Of a stretch of 64,000 nucleotides of DNA, positions 25,272 through 35,821 are shown in pieces. A program made the position numbers and the translations under genes. Under the pieces are notes generated by a model, which saw nothing but the letters and a program-made list of their open reading frames with translations, ran no database searches and was not told the origin of the DNA. This DNA is from Rutidosis leptorrhynchoides (taxonomy: Eukaryota; Streptophyta; Magnoliopsida; Asterales; Asteraceae), in the NCBI RefSeq assembly GCF_046630445.1, contig NC_092335.1:543049001-543113000 (forward strand), given 5' to 3'. Positions within the stretch are counted from its first letter, which is position 1, and each line of letters opens with the position of its first letter.

Positions 25272-25375
25272 CACAAGACCCTAAGTTGAGAGAACTTTTT
25301 TTTTTTAATGGAACTACTTCCTAATAATTATACTCGATTTTGTAATCAAAGACAAAATAAAATAATGAAAGATAC
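25272..25375 (-). other. 5' leader of the second LINE
   Basis: This is the part of the inner LINE upstream of the gypsy insertion, up to the 17-bp duplication at 25,376-25,392. It is AT-rich with no ORF. Confidence 0.55.
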
Positions 25376-25392
25376 TTTGCTAGGCAACTCTT

Positions 25393-25596
25393 CCGTCGCC
25401 ATTTTTTCCATCAATAAACCAAAGTTTCTCATTTCTTCCTTATAGGTAATTTTTTTTTACCCCACAACTACTTGTTCTTTGATTTCAGATTGAGCCACTG
25501 AAATCGATTCTTCAATGACATCATTCTTAATCTCACTGATAGTGTCAAAAATAGGAGAACCTTCCAATGCAATAATAGGTTCTTCTTGAACAGTTG
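25393..25596 (-). pseudogene. Host LINE ORF1, C-terminal segment
   Basis: On the minus strand the text parallels the inner LINE at 8,700-8,400 (shared SEIKND, EELP). It lies between the ORF1-only LINE and the second LINE. It ends at ATTCCCT (25,597-25,612), the duplication that resumes at 27,569. Confidence 0.6.
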
Positions 25597-25612
25597 AAGT
25601 ATTCCCTTTTTT

Positions 25613-27568
25613 ACTTACAGCCGACTAACTATACGCGAAACGGACATGCAATTAGGTTTGGGAGTATCACCAAACCTAATTTACTTACAGCCGCCACCTT
25701 CTACTGCATTTTCTAAGATCTGTGAAACAAAATTAACACTAGATCTCTGATCCTAAACATCAAACGAACTTTCGTCGATCTTCATAACTGATTACCAGGT
25801 TCAGAATCTTCTCGAACCAAACTGTATTCATCTTAAACTGAAAAGGTAAAGCTTGAAGTTTCTTTAACGATTAATTTTATTTTCTGGTTCATTCTTGTTC
25901 TATTTTGATCGGTGTTTGACGATGGGTAAATCGTCGGGAGGAACTCATAAGAAGAATCCCCAACCATCTCAAACGAAGGTGTTGCGGAGTCGAGTGATTG
26001 GTGTTGATGAGAAATCTGATTCGACTAGTGTGGAATCTATATATAAACCTGTTAATACAGGTAAAGATGATGAGGATCTGGTTAAGACTCATGCGCATAT
26101 CGAAGATGATGTGCTGAATACATCGAACGAGCATGGGAAACTAATGGATCAAGATGATAAGTGTAGTGTTCATGCTACAACCAGTTCGTCGGATGAAGAG
26201 GATGGGAAGAAGCTTGGTTCACAGAATAACGAGATCCATGATACAGGTGAGATAAACTCTAAAAACTATCTGAAGGCGATCGGTGGGCAATCGGAAAAGC
26301 GTAAGGTAAAGTTTTACTTGTATGAATCGAATGAGATTCTGGACGATGGTATTGACGTGGAAATCCCGATAGAGTCTGTTCAAGAAGCGTCAAGCCGATA
26401 TAGTAATACTTTATATGGGTATTTTCTTGGTAAGCGGATTGCTTTTCCGGTGGTTAATAGCTATGTGATGAATGTGTGGAAAAAGTTCGGTATTGAAAAA
26501 GTGATGATGAACGCTAAAGGGGTTTTTCTTTTTCAAGTTCAACTCAGAAAAAGGGATGAGAGAAGTCTTGGAGAATGGACCTTGGATGATTAGAACCATC
26601 CCGATTATTTTGAATAAATGGTCTCCGAATATTTCTCTTACTAAAGAGAATGTAACGAAAGTGCCAATATGGGTTAAGTTGCACCATATTCCTTTTGCGG
26701 GATTTAACGAAGTTGGGTTGAGTGCTATAGCATCGAAAGTGGGTCGTCCGATGATGTTGGATTCTCTCACAAGCATGATGTGTTTGGAATCTTGGGGTCG
26801 TCCAGACTATGCGCGTGCCATGATAGAGGTTTCTGCTGAAAAAGATTTAAAAGAATCTCTTCGTGTTGCTACTCCGAATTTGGTTAATGAGAAGAAAGTG
26901 TTAGATACGGTTCGGGTAGAATATGAATGGAAACCTCCAAGATGCTCGGAGTGTAAGGTGTTCGGACATTGTGACTTACAATGCCCCCATAGAGTTCCAA
27001 TCATAGAGGAGAAGAAAAAGGTAGATGATGATGGTTTTACTATTGTGAACAAGAATAATGCGAAAGTGAATGGTCTGAATCAGAAGGATGGTTTTGCACT
27101 GGGGAAAAACAGACAAAAGGTAGTATATCGTCCTATTAAGAAGGCTCCTAAGGCACCTAGTGTGAGTAAGGTGACTAATCATGATGATGTAGGAACGAGC
27201 ACAAAGGAGAAAGGTATAAAGGTTAATAATTCGTTTGGAATTTTTATTGATGAACCGAGCGATGTAGAATCTGATGAAGATGAAACGGCAAGATTTATGG
27301 CAGGAAAAAAGGATACCAAGACAACAGCCCCGTTTGGCATGAAATCGGGGTGGTTGTAGGTGGAATTATTGATCATGGTCTAAGTGTGTCGTATGTGTTA
27401 TTGGTTTTGCTAGTCCTTTTGTTGTGTAGGTTCTAGCTTGGTTTGTTTTGGTAGTTTGTGAGGCCGCTAGACACGCTTGCGGTTGCTGTTCTTAATTGTA
27501 TGTTTTTATTATTTTTTATAAATAATATTTTACCGGGTGAATCCCTTTACCCAAAAAAAAAAAAAAAA
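25613..27568 (+). mobile_element. ORF1-only LINE (DUF4283/zinc-knuckle type) with poly(A) tail
   Basis: It is flanked by AAGTATTCCCTTTTTT at 25,597-25,612 and 27,569-27,584, a 14-16-bp target duplication. It ends in A18 (27,553-27,570) after ACCGGGTGAATCCCTTTACCC-like text (longer word at 27,533-27,552). It carries one ORF, no ORF2, and sits in the opposite orientation inside the host LINE ORF1. The 5' end holds an 11-bp repeat (ACTTACAGCCG at 25,613-25,623 and 25,683-25,693) around a short insert with a perfect 12-bp-stem hairpin (25,650-25,681). Confidence 0.85.
25922..27359 (+). pseudogene. LINE ORF1 with DUF4283 and CCHC zinc knuckle, one frameshift
   Basis: From ATG 25,922 (MGKSSGGTHKKNPQPSQTKV) the frame runs to 26,593. 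The homologous reading then moves to a second frame that is open to 27,359. The shift lies near 26,520-26,555, in a T-rich stretch. The central region reads like DUF4283 (VLENGPWMIR, LNKWSP, WVKLHHIPF, GLSAIASKVGRPMMLD, ESWGRPDYARAMIEV). It is followed by the knuckle CSECKVFGHCDLQC (CX2CX4HX4C) after VEYEWKPPR. In plant L1-type LINEs this protein binds element RNA. The C-terminus is charged. With one shift and no ORF2 the copy is inactive. Confidence 0.85.
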
Positions 27569-27584
27569 AAGTATTCCCTTTTTT

Positions 27585-29219
27585 TGACAGTGAATTGAAA
27601 AGACTGCCATTAACATGATCCAACTTACCTTTGCTGCCTCTCTTTCATATAACTTCACAGTAGGTTCGGCAACCATTATCATCACATTGACTTTTGGTTT
27701 TATTTGCAAAGGCACTAATAGTTTTTGAAGTGTAGATGATTGGAGACTTTGAGGATGAAGCCTTTATGGATTGGTTGGGATTGGGGTGTTTAGGAGAAAG
27801 TGAAGGGAATTCTTTTTCACTAAATTCAAAACTCACTTTTTGAGATGGAGAGTCAAACATTTGGTTAACATCCGAAACAGGACCAAAGTTATCAAGATTA
27901 GGAAAAGACCTTGTGGTAATACTTTTGCCTCTACTTTTGAGTTTTTGTTGAGACATTGCATTTTGAACCTTAACTAGTGAAAGGTGTAAATCACGTTTTG
28001 CTCCTTTGTCCTTTTGGAAAGATAGAGGAGTATGTATTGTCTCCAAATTCCCAGCATCACTACCACCAAGATTGTCAGTATAATATTTACCAACGGATTT
28101 TTAGCCCTCTTCTTGGTCCACGTCAGCAATTGAAACAACCAATGGAGTACCAACAGGAGGGGAAGGGCTCACTACCGGAGCTGGACTGTTAAAAACATGA
28201 ACCTAATAATCGATTGGGAAATTTTCCGGTAAATCAGTGATCGGACATCTACTGGGTTGAAGAAGTGAATTATATTCTTCTATACGTTCGTCATCTATAG
28301 CTTCGATTGCAACCTTTTCATCAAATTCTTGGACCCATATTTTGTATGGTTTCGACTTTGAGTTTGAAAGATGAACAGTCAAATACTGGTGAATAGGAGC
28401 TGGGTCCTCAACCCCTGCCAATACGAATAAAGATTCAGCATGTTTTAAACTTGTGGAGCTTGGATCGACCCAAATAACGTTACCGAACGTTCCGACCACC
28501 AAATTCACAGAATCTATGGATGAACAATCGAAAGGGCATCCTTTTAATTCCAAACGAGTAAACCTAGAAAACTTTAAGTATCGTTGATCCATGGGCTGGA
28601 CTTTCAAGAATTCGAGCTTGTTTAAAGTTGGGCCCATGATCATTCGGTGGAAGCTTTCTGCATCTCTACACTCAACTATAAATCCAAAAACACCCCAAGT
28701 GGAAACAGAGACAATAGAAATATTCCTACTTCTTAACCATTCAAACAGTTTAATAGGTTTGATCGGTACCTTATCAATGATTAAGGCTGAAAGTTTCATC
28801 CGATTCTGCACTTCGTGATTGACAGTTAAAATTATCTCCGGTTTATGGGCTCTGTCACTTTTGACTGAATGCCCTTTTTGATATTCTTTCACTACCATTT
28901 CAGATTTTGCAAATCCCACATAAATAGCTCTGCCTTTCAGAGTATTACCATTCATACATAAGATAGCTTTGGAAGCCATATCAATTGAGTTGAATTTAAT
29001 AAATGCAAAATTACGACCCTGTTTCCACCCTATCCCCTGTATAATACCGAAAGGATTAAAGGCGTTTTGGAAAGCAGTAGAATGAGAGAATTTTGACAAT
29101 CCACTGATGAAAATTGTTGATTTCATAGGAAAAGAGGATTTGAAACACTGTTGCCGGAAGTTGGAGTTTATAGGGATGGAATTTGGAAAAGATGGTTGAA
29201 AGCCCTGGAATCTTGCCAT
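27585..29219 (-). pseudogene. Host LINE ORF1 (RRM plus DUF4283-like), nearly open
   Basis: The likely start is the ATG at 29,217-29,219 (MARFQGFQPSF). An upstream in-frame ATG at 29,378 is also possible. An RRM follows: RNP2 IFISGL, RNP1 NFAFIKF, and a GRAIYVGFAKSE end. Then come KLFEWLRSRNISIVSVSTWG and FTRLELKGCPFDCSSIDSVN with FGNVIWVD, then a tail with EFSEKEFPSLSPK and CRTYCEVI. The frame is open to TAG at 28,203 and, after this stop and a TAA, remains open in the same frame from 28,046 to 27,645. It is interrupted by the plus-strand LINE and resumes at 25,596. Function in life: nucleic-acid binding in the LINE particle. Confidence 0.8.
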
Positions 29220-29435
29220 AATCGGAGGTGGAAGTTGATTATGCCGGAATTGAAAGAAGGAAATTTGAAATTTCCGGTTGGGTGCCGTTAGACACGAATA
29301 ACGAGGTTCAGAGAAAAAGAGGATTTTAGCTACCCACAATGTATTGTGTTTTCTCTTTTGATAACTTTCCAATATCAATCTATATGCCTTTCTGAATTCA
29401 AACCACTTTCAAGTATCAAGAACAACCCCATTCTT

Positions 29436-29737
29436 CAGTGGCGGATCCATGATTTTTTTTTTCACCGGTGGAGAATTTTTTTTTAAAACCATAGCAATTT
29501 TTTTGAGTAAAATATGGAGGTTTTGGGGCAAAAAATTGAAGTTTTTAGGCAAAATTTGAAGATTTGTGGGTAAAATTTGAAGGTTTTGGGGCAAAATTTG
29601 GAGAATTTTGGACAAAATTTGAAGGTTTTGGGGCAAAATATATAGGTTTTGGGGGAAAAAAAATCCACCGGGGGCAAAGTCGAAAAATCCAAAATTTTTA
29701 CACTAAAATTTCGAAATCCCCCCTAAATCCGCCTCTG
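29436..29737. mobile_element. hAT-type MITE (302 bp) with internal tandem repeat
   Basis: The left end is CAGTGGCGGATCCATG and the right end, read on the minus strand, CAGAGGCGGATTTAGG. The flanking 8-bp duplication is CCATTCTT (29,428-29,435) and CCATTCCT (29,738-29,745), with one mismatch. CA ends and 8-bp duplications are typical of hAT elements. The interior is a 5-6-fold imperfect repeat of about 27 bp (GGTTTTGGGGCAAAATTTG), which makes spurious ORFs on both strands. It lies just upstream of the host LINE. Confidence 0.85.
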
Positions 29738-29745
29738 CCATTCCT

Positions 29746-30195
29746 CATTGTTTGTTTCAACCTTTGAAAGGTTGATGACCCGGAATCAATTTTTGTTACT
29801 ATATTTGGGTAAGGAATCATGTTTAATGGCCAATATATATGTTTGAGTATTGTTTTGCACTTCAATCATCCTAAAAGTGGGAGGATTGTAATCAATATAA
29901 AATGCTCATTACTATCCTCCTAAACTCGTTCCTTTTCACTCCTTTCTTTTACCCTCCATATCCTTTCCTTTCTTTCTAAAAAAAAAAAAAAATAAAAAAA
30001 ATAAATCCAGACACGTCTCGAAACAAAACACATCCAAAGGCGGACACAAATGCAAAACAAACATTTCCACCAATAAACATAGGTCAACTACAGAAGAAGC
30101 TTGATTGACTTAAACACCTTGGAAGACTCGGAGATTCAAGGAAGAGATATTTACGCGGAGATTTTTCGATGGAGTGACAGTTAAAACAATAACGC
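29746..30195 (+). promoter_or_regulatory. Upstream region of the PPR gene
   Basis: Intergenic DNA between the hAT MITE and the PPR start. It contains a pyrimidine-rich stretch (about 29,930-29,980) and poly(A) runs. I could not place a TATA box or transcription start with confidence. Confidence 0.35.
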
Positions 30196-32952
30196 ATGAT
30201 TCGTTTGGTAGCTAAAACAAAAACTTTAAAAAAAACTCTTTATTCATTCAATCACTTGCTGCTGGGTAGCCACCTACTGATCATCAACTCTCCTACTTTT
30301 CCCAGATATTGTCATGAGTCCCGCCAACTGTTCGAAGAAATGCCTCAGAGAACAGAACATTATAAAACTGTTGGATTTTATGATGTTCTTGATCTTGTTG
30401 AATATTGTAAATTGACACCCAGTGTTAAGAATGTTGTAAAGGTTCATGCTTTAGCATATAGGGCTGGTGTTCTTGCTCACCTGCCTACTTCAACGTCCCT
30501 CGTTATGGCTTATGTGCGAGCAGGAGATTATGCTTCTTCTGTTGCAGTTTTTGGTGAGGTTTCAAGTAAAGATGTGATTATTTGGAATGCAATGATGACG
30601 GGTACAATTGAACACGGTCGGTTTCGCAATGCTATTAGTTTCTTTGTTCAAATGTTATGTGAAGGAATCAAGTTTGATTCTGTCACTCTCGTAATTGTGA
30701 TTTTAGCTATGTTAACCGTTACAAACAGATTGGCATCTTTACAGGCTGTTCATAGTTTAGGCGTAAAGAATGGTTTGCTTTCGGACTGTGATTTATGTAA
30801 TGCTCTTATCAACGCGTATGCCAAATGTGGTAATATTGGCTGCTCGGAAAACATGTTTCTTGAAACAGAAGTGAAGGACAGGATTTCATGGAACTCTATC
30901 GTCAGTGGTTGTCTAAGCAACAAGCATCCTGATAAATCTTTACTGTATTTTAAAAAGTTGGTTTCTTGTGGAACACAAGTTGACAATGTGAGCTTATCGT
31001 GTGCTATTTCAGCGTCGACTTATTTGCATGATCTGATAATTGGGAAAGTTGTTCATGGATTAGGGATAAAACTTGGATACAATGAAAGTCATCATGTTTC
31101 TGTACTAAACGCTCTTGTTTCACTGTACTCTAAGTGTGGTGATATTGATGCGGCTGAAACAGTTTTTGAAGGAATTTATGCCAAAGATTTGGTTTCTTTT
31201 AATACAATGATTAACGGGTTAGCTTCAAATGAAATGACTTATGAAGCATTTTGTCTTTTAAAACGAATGCAGTTTGATGAATCAATTCAACCCGATACAG
31301 TGACAATACTTCCTCTTCTCTCATTATGTGCAGATTTGATGCTTTTAACCGAAGGGAGAATTATTCATGGGTTTGTTATAAAAATATTACATGGGTTAGA
31401 CGTAGTAACAAATAATAGTCTTATGAACATGTACTCGAAATGCGACCGAATGGAAAAGGCTGAGACTTTATTTGAGTCTACTCAAGATAAAGACTTGGTA
31501 TCTTGGAATACAATGATCTATGGATACGCCCAAAATGGGAAATCTGAATGTGCTCAAGTACTATTCAAGAAACTAATGGATCAGAGTTTGATTTGCAGTT
31601 TATCAACTGTCCTAGCTGTTCTTTCTTCGTGCGATTCACCTAAATTTCTCAAATTTGGGAAATCAGTACATAGTTGGAAACTGAAAATAGGATTCTCGAA
31701 CAAAATTCTTGCGGTTAATTCGTTAATTTGCATGTACACCAATTGTGGAGACTTGAAAACTTCGTCTGCATTGTTACGCAGTGTTTCGGCAGTTGCTGAC
31801 ACCGCTTGTTGGAATGCAATGATTGCAGGCTGCACACAAAACGGGTATTTTACAGAAGCTCAAGAAACTTTTAACTCGATGAGACAAGAATCACACGCTA
31901 AACATGATTCTGTTACAATTGTAAACGTTATAGCGTCTTGTGGAAACCTTGGATCGGTGTTTTATGGGAAATTAGTGCATGGGTTTGCTCATAAAACTTT
32001 GGTTGATGGAGATATTCGTGTAAAGAATGCGTTAATTACTATGTATGGCAGATTTGGGGACGTTGACTCTGCAATGTTGGTGTTTGACCATTGTTTAAAC
32101 CGCAATCTGTGTTCATGGAATTGCATCATCTCTGCTCTTACTCAAAACAAGAAACCAAAGACCGCATTACAACTATTTCAAAATCTTGATTTCGAACCCG
32201 ATGAGATCACAAATTCAACGATTCTGTCAACATGTACTCAACTTGGAACGATTAGATGCGGAAAACAGATTCATGGACATATTTTAAGATCCAATTTTCA
32301 CAAAAACAGTTTCATAGTTGCTGCACTTATCGACATGTACAGCAACTGTGGAAGATTAGACACGTCTATCAAATTATTCAATTCTTCACCTAAAAAGAAT
32401 GTTGCTAGTTGGAATTCAATGATTTCTGCATACGGGTTTCACAGTAAAGGTCAAAAAGCCATCGACATATTCAACGAAATGATAAACTCTGGTGAAGACC
32501 CGACAAAAACCACATTTATAAACTTGTTATCAGCTTGTGCTCATTCGGGTTTAGTCAATGAAGGGTTAAGATTGTACGGTCGTATGTTTGATGAATATGG
32601 CGTTGAGCCTGAAACCGAGCATCATGTTTGTGTGGTGGATATGTTGGGTCGATCTGGGAGGTTAAACGAGGCGTATGAGTTTATAAAGAAGGTGGTAGTG
32701 AAACCAGATCATGGTGTTTTAGGGGCAATGTTGAGTTCGTGTAATTATTATGGGGACGTTGAGATGGGGAAGAAAGTAGCAGATATGGTGTTTCGTTTGG
32801 AACCCAAAAATGCAGGGTATTATGTTTGTTTAGCAAATACGTATGTTGGTGTTGGAAGCTGGAGCGAGGCGGTACAGTTACGAGAATATGTGAATGATGT
32901 CAGGTTAAAGAAGACTGTAGGTTATAGTCTTGTTGACGTCAGCTCGCATTAA
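30196..32952 (+). CDS. PPR protein, PLS class with E-type end, probably mitochondrial
   Basis: It is an intron-less 918-codon gene. PPR proteins bind organellar RNA sequence-specifically and take part in editing, splicing or stability. After a basic, Arg/Lys/Ser-rich N-terminus (about residues 1-45, plausible mitochondrial presequence) come repeated P, L and S motifs to about residue 830. Typical signatures are CNALINAYAKCGNI, ISWNSIVSG, VLNALVSLYSKCGDI, LVSWNTMIYGYAQNGK, LCSWNCIISALTQNK and AALIDMYSNCGRL. The end has the E region (DMLGRSGRLNEAYEFI, YVCLANTYVGVGSWSEAV, GYSLVDV) and no DYW deaminase domain. From memory it looks most like Arabidopsis At4g19220. Length and lack of stops suggest a working gene. 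Confidence 0.93.
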   Translation: MIRLVAKTKTLKKTLYSFNHLLLGSHLLIINSPTFPRYCHESRQLFEEMPQRTEHYKTVGFYDVLDLVEYCKLTPSVKNVVKVHALAYRAGVLAHLPTSTSLVMAYVRAGDYASSVAVFGEVSSKDVIIWNAMMTGTIEHGRFRNAISFFVQMLCEGIKFDSVTLVIVILAMLTVTNRLASLQAVHSLGVKNGLLSDCDLCNALINAYAKCGNIGCSENMFLETEVKDRISWNSIVSGCLSNKHPDKSLLYFKKLVSCGTQVDNVSLSCAISASTYLHDLIIGKVVHGLGIKLGYNESHHVSVLNALVSLYSKCGDIDAAETVFEGIYAKDLVSFNTMINGLASNEMTYEAFCLLKRMQFDESIQPDTVTILPLLSLCADLMLLTEGRIIHGFVIKILHGLDVVTNNSLMNMYSKCDRMEKAETLFESTQDKDLVSWNTMIYGYAQNGKSECAQVLFKKLMDQSLICSLSTVLAVLSSCDSPKFLKFGKSVHSWKLKIGFSNKILAVNSLICMYTNCGDLKTSSALLRSVSAVADTACWNAMIAGCTQNGYFTEAQETFNSMRQESHAKHDSVTIVNVIASCGNLGSVFYGKLVHGFAHKTLVDGDIRVKNALITMYGRFGDVDSAMLVFDHCLNRNLCSWNCIISALTQNKKPKTALQLFQNLDFEPDEITNSTILSTCTQLGTIRCGKQIHGHILRSNFHKNSFIVAALIDMYSNCGRLDTSIKLFNSSPKKNVASWNSMISAYGFHSKGQKAIDIFNEMINSGEDPTKTTFINLLSACAHSGLVNEGLRLYGRMFDEYGVEPETEHHVCVVDMLGRSGRLNEAYEFIKKVVVKPDHGVLGAMLSSCNYYGDVEMGKKVADMVFRLEPKNAGYYVCLANTYVGVGSWSEAVQLREYVNDVRLKKTVGYSLVDVSSH

Positions 32953-33051
32953 ATTTGTAATGTAGTAGAAACACTAGACCATTTTGTACAACCAATATTT
33001 CATATTTATGATTTTCTCAATATACTTACTTAATTGTTGGTGAAGAAAAAA

Positions 33052-33429
33052 GGGTTAAAGCAAAAATAGGCTACAAACTTACACAAATGTACCGATGTCG
33101 CCCATAAACTCATTTTCGTCCTAATGTCGCCTACAAACTTTCAAAAAGTGTACCAATGTAAACAAAAACTTTACTTGCTACCGGCTAAACTGGTAAAAAA
33201 TGATATCAAATCAACACGTGTCGTTCGTGGATTGGATCTTATTTTTTTTATTATTTTTCTTTAAAAAAAAAATTATCAGATCAAATTTAGTATTCAACAG
33301 GTCAAAAATATAAAATGTTGATATCAGCACATTTTTTGAAAGTTTGTGGGCGACAGTAGGACGGAAATGAGTTTGTGGGCGACATCGGTACATTTGTGTA
33401 AGTTTGTAGCCTATTTTTGGCTTTAACCC
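33052..33429. mobile_element. MULE-type MITE with ~100-bp inverted repeats
   Basis: The ends are GGGTTAAAGCAAAAATAGGC and CTTTAACCC. The inverted repeats extend about 100 bp and contain ACAAATGTACCGATGTCGCC and its inverse. A perfect 9-bp duplication AAGAAAAAA flanks it (33,043-33,051 and 33,430-33,438), as for Mutator-like elements. It sits about 100 bp past the PPR stop, so read-through transcripts would form a long hairpin. Confidence 0.9.
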
Positions 33430-33859
33430 AAGAAAAAATTACAAACTTAGTTGTAAAATCAGTAGTCTTTTATGTCGCTGTGATAACTGTTGGGGTTTTA
33501 GAGATTTTTTGGTGAAAATATATGAAACTTAAGAAGTCTGACTTTCAGAATCCATTTGTTTGTTTATAAGAAGGGCAAAACAGTCAAGCCACTTGCAAAA
33601 TTCACTGCAGATTGCATACTAGGACATGACAGCGGTTAGATTAGTTAGAACATGAACTATAACACCAATAAAATCTACCTTTTATTTAATATATGAATAT
33701 GAATGAATATGAAATATATAAGTGTGACAGTTTGGGTATCAGGTCAAAATGGGTAAGGTCTTGGTACAACTTAAAAATGTGCATGCATTCCCTGATAATA
33801 CATCTTTCATGTATTGTTTGATTAATGCTATTAATTATCATCACGAGTAAGGTGATACA
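33430..33859. other. Intergenic DNA, no gene seen
   Basis: AT-rich sequence without a recognisable feature. Confidence 0.5.
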
Positions 33860-34316
33860 ATGGGAACTGCGTTAACAGCCTGTGGTGTGGACTCTGGTAC
33901 TATTTCGGGCATTCGAGAAGATCAAGCGAATGTTCACGTGGAAGACCCCAAGTCGACTGCTTTGACTGATTCTGATCTGGGTGACAGTGTTGTGGAAGGT
34001 TCGACTCTCGATCTTGTTACTGGGTCTGTAAAGGTTGTGGGCTCGGATAAGTGTGTGGCTTCTCCTGAACTTAACACGGTAAGTTTCTGATTTGGGTCTC
34101 ATGAAGCCACTTCCGAAACCTCTAAACCCTGTGAAGGTCATTCGACCAAAGAGGTTTGCCATTGGCAAGGATTGCGAGTCCACTTGTGTTATAATGTGGA
34201 CAAATTTTCAAAAACACGAAATTTGTTTAGCCAAAGGATTGGAGAAAGTTGCTGCTAGTGGCGAGGGTAATGGTTCTAAGCTTCTGGATGAAGACGACTA
34301 CTCATTTTCGGGTTGA
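33860..34316 (+). pseudogene. Unrecognised coding remnant
   Basis: Two plus-strand frames (33,860-34,090 and 34,092-34,316) have higher GC than the surroundings and protein-like composition (SGIREDQANVHVEDPKS; KPLPKPLNPVKVIRPKR). They are joined at a frame change near 34,090. I recognise no domain. It could be a gene or transposon remnant, or chance. Confidence 0.25.
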
Positions 34317-35821
34317 GTAAAACTTAAGCTGAGCTTGAGAACTTAAGCATAAATTGAAGACCCACTCAAGAAACACTCTCAGCTTGAAAACTCGAGCTGA
34401 CTAAGAAGACATAACACAAAAATACTTGGTCTCGGCACAAATACTTGAGCCGGCTAAATCAAGATAATTCAATTGGAAACCGTTTCTGGGTTTGAAAAGT
34501 TTATCACTTAATGGGTATACACTTTATAGCTCCTAACCCATATCCAATCCAAGTGATAAACCAAGTCTCAATCGCATTAAGTTTCTAACAAATATCCATG
34601 AGTTACTTGTGAGTTTCTGGTTTGTGAGTTTGTGGGTTCACGAGATGAGATAAATATATAAAGATTAGTATCAACTGGTAATGTAACAATTCGTCTCAAA
34701 TCGGCTAGCGAATGAACGTTTGAGTCCCTTATAAGTTTAAAGAGGTGACTAACTAACATCTTTCACCATGGTTTTAATTAAAAGTTAAAGATATTCGATT
34801 AATCCACTGTATTAACTTTTGGGGACGTTACACATTACCCCAATTTGATGGGAAATAAGCGATTACTCACTAATGGTTGATAGAAACATTCATTCTACAC
34901 TCAATACTCTCAACCAAGTACCCCTAAATCTAAGATAATATAGTAGTATGTTTTCAAGTATATCAACATACAACCAATGAAAAATGGCTCTTTAAGTTTT
35001 GTACGAAGATATAACTTACTAAAAAGTTTTTGACATTGAAATATTATGTTACATGTTATCAAGTTGCTCTTGTATTCAATTAACATCTTTTATCAAGATA
35101 TTTGTATTAAAAAGGATCCCTTCAGTCTATCTGATGAATGTTGATCATACTTTTGTGATTATTTCTTTACTTTTCCCTTTGCATCCTAATATTTTCACTG
35201 TACTTTTCCTTATGCATCCCAATATCTTGTCTATCAAAGTTTGAACGTGCTCATACAGTCATACCTACACAACACTTTATCACTAGATCATTTTGGATAA
35301 CTTTAATTGTATTAAATGAATACAAATTGTTGAAGTTGTCAAAATTTGCTTACTTTATCACTTTCAAGATTTGGTTAACATAAGTAACCAAAATTTTAAC
35401 TTCATCATTTTAAAAAAATTGTTGACTAGTGAGTAGTGAGTTGGGACTTCGGGCAATAAAACCCAAAAGACTCTTGAACAAACCAGCTGGAAAAACATAT
35501 GATTCCGCAAGTGCCAAAATTTCATATAAACCAGCAATTCGTCGCAAATCGGCTAGCGATAGAACGTCTGAGTTTGTCTCAACTTAAACGAGAGTACGAA
35601 TTAACAACCCAAATCTGCATAATGACGAATTTAATAAAACATATAACATATTATTCCACAAGTGCCAAGGGAAAACTACCTTTCAGTTGCGCAAGTAAGG
35701 TTGTTCACTAATGCTTTAGGGAAATAAGACCTGAATCAAAACAAAGGGACAATAACAACAGTTAGCATATTGAAAAGTCATAATTTAGTAGCGAGTCAAG
35801 ATTATAACAATGACTTACAAT
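34317..35821. other. Intergenic DNA with a dispersed ~38-bp repeat
   Basis: 34,688-34,725 and 35,536-35,573 share CAATTCGTC, AAATCGGCTAGCGA and GAACGT(T/C)TGAGT. The copies are 850 bp apart in the same orientation. No convincing ORF is present. Part of the region may be an old retroelement. Confidence 0.45.

Larger units (their letters stand above)
7342..25375 (-). mobile_element. Second LINE, minus strand, with at least five nested insertions
   Basis: It is bounded by a perfect 17-bp duplication (7325-7341 and 25,376-25,392), the hallmark of target-primed reverse transcription. The poly(A) tail appears as T9 at 7341-7349. From the 5' side it holds a 5' leader (25,375-25,272 and 13,073-12,890), ORF1 (about 11,842-8,394) and a short ORF2 start with endonuclease motifs (8,397-7,775), then a deletion to the 3' end. 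It is split by a Helitron region, a gypsy element, a copia solo LTR, a TTA-flanked MITE and a copia-like piece. Its ORF1 aligns by eye to the host LINE ORF1 at 27.6-29.2 kb. Confidence 0.75.

Noticed and set aside
29409-29767. Repetitive 67-75-codon ORFs on both strands
   Set aside because: Produced by the ~27-bp tandem repeat of the hAT MITE.
33860-34316. Host gene of unknown function
   Set aside because: Kept only as a low-confidence remnant: two short frames with no domain and no splice model I could support.
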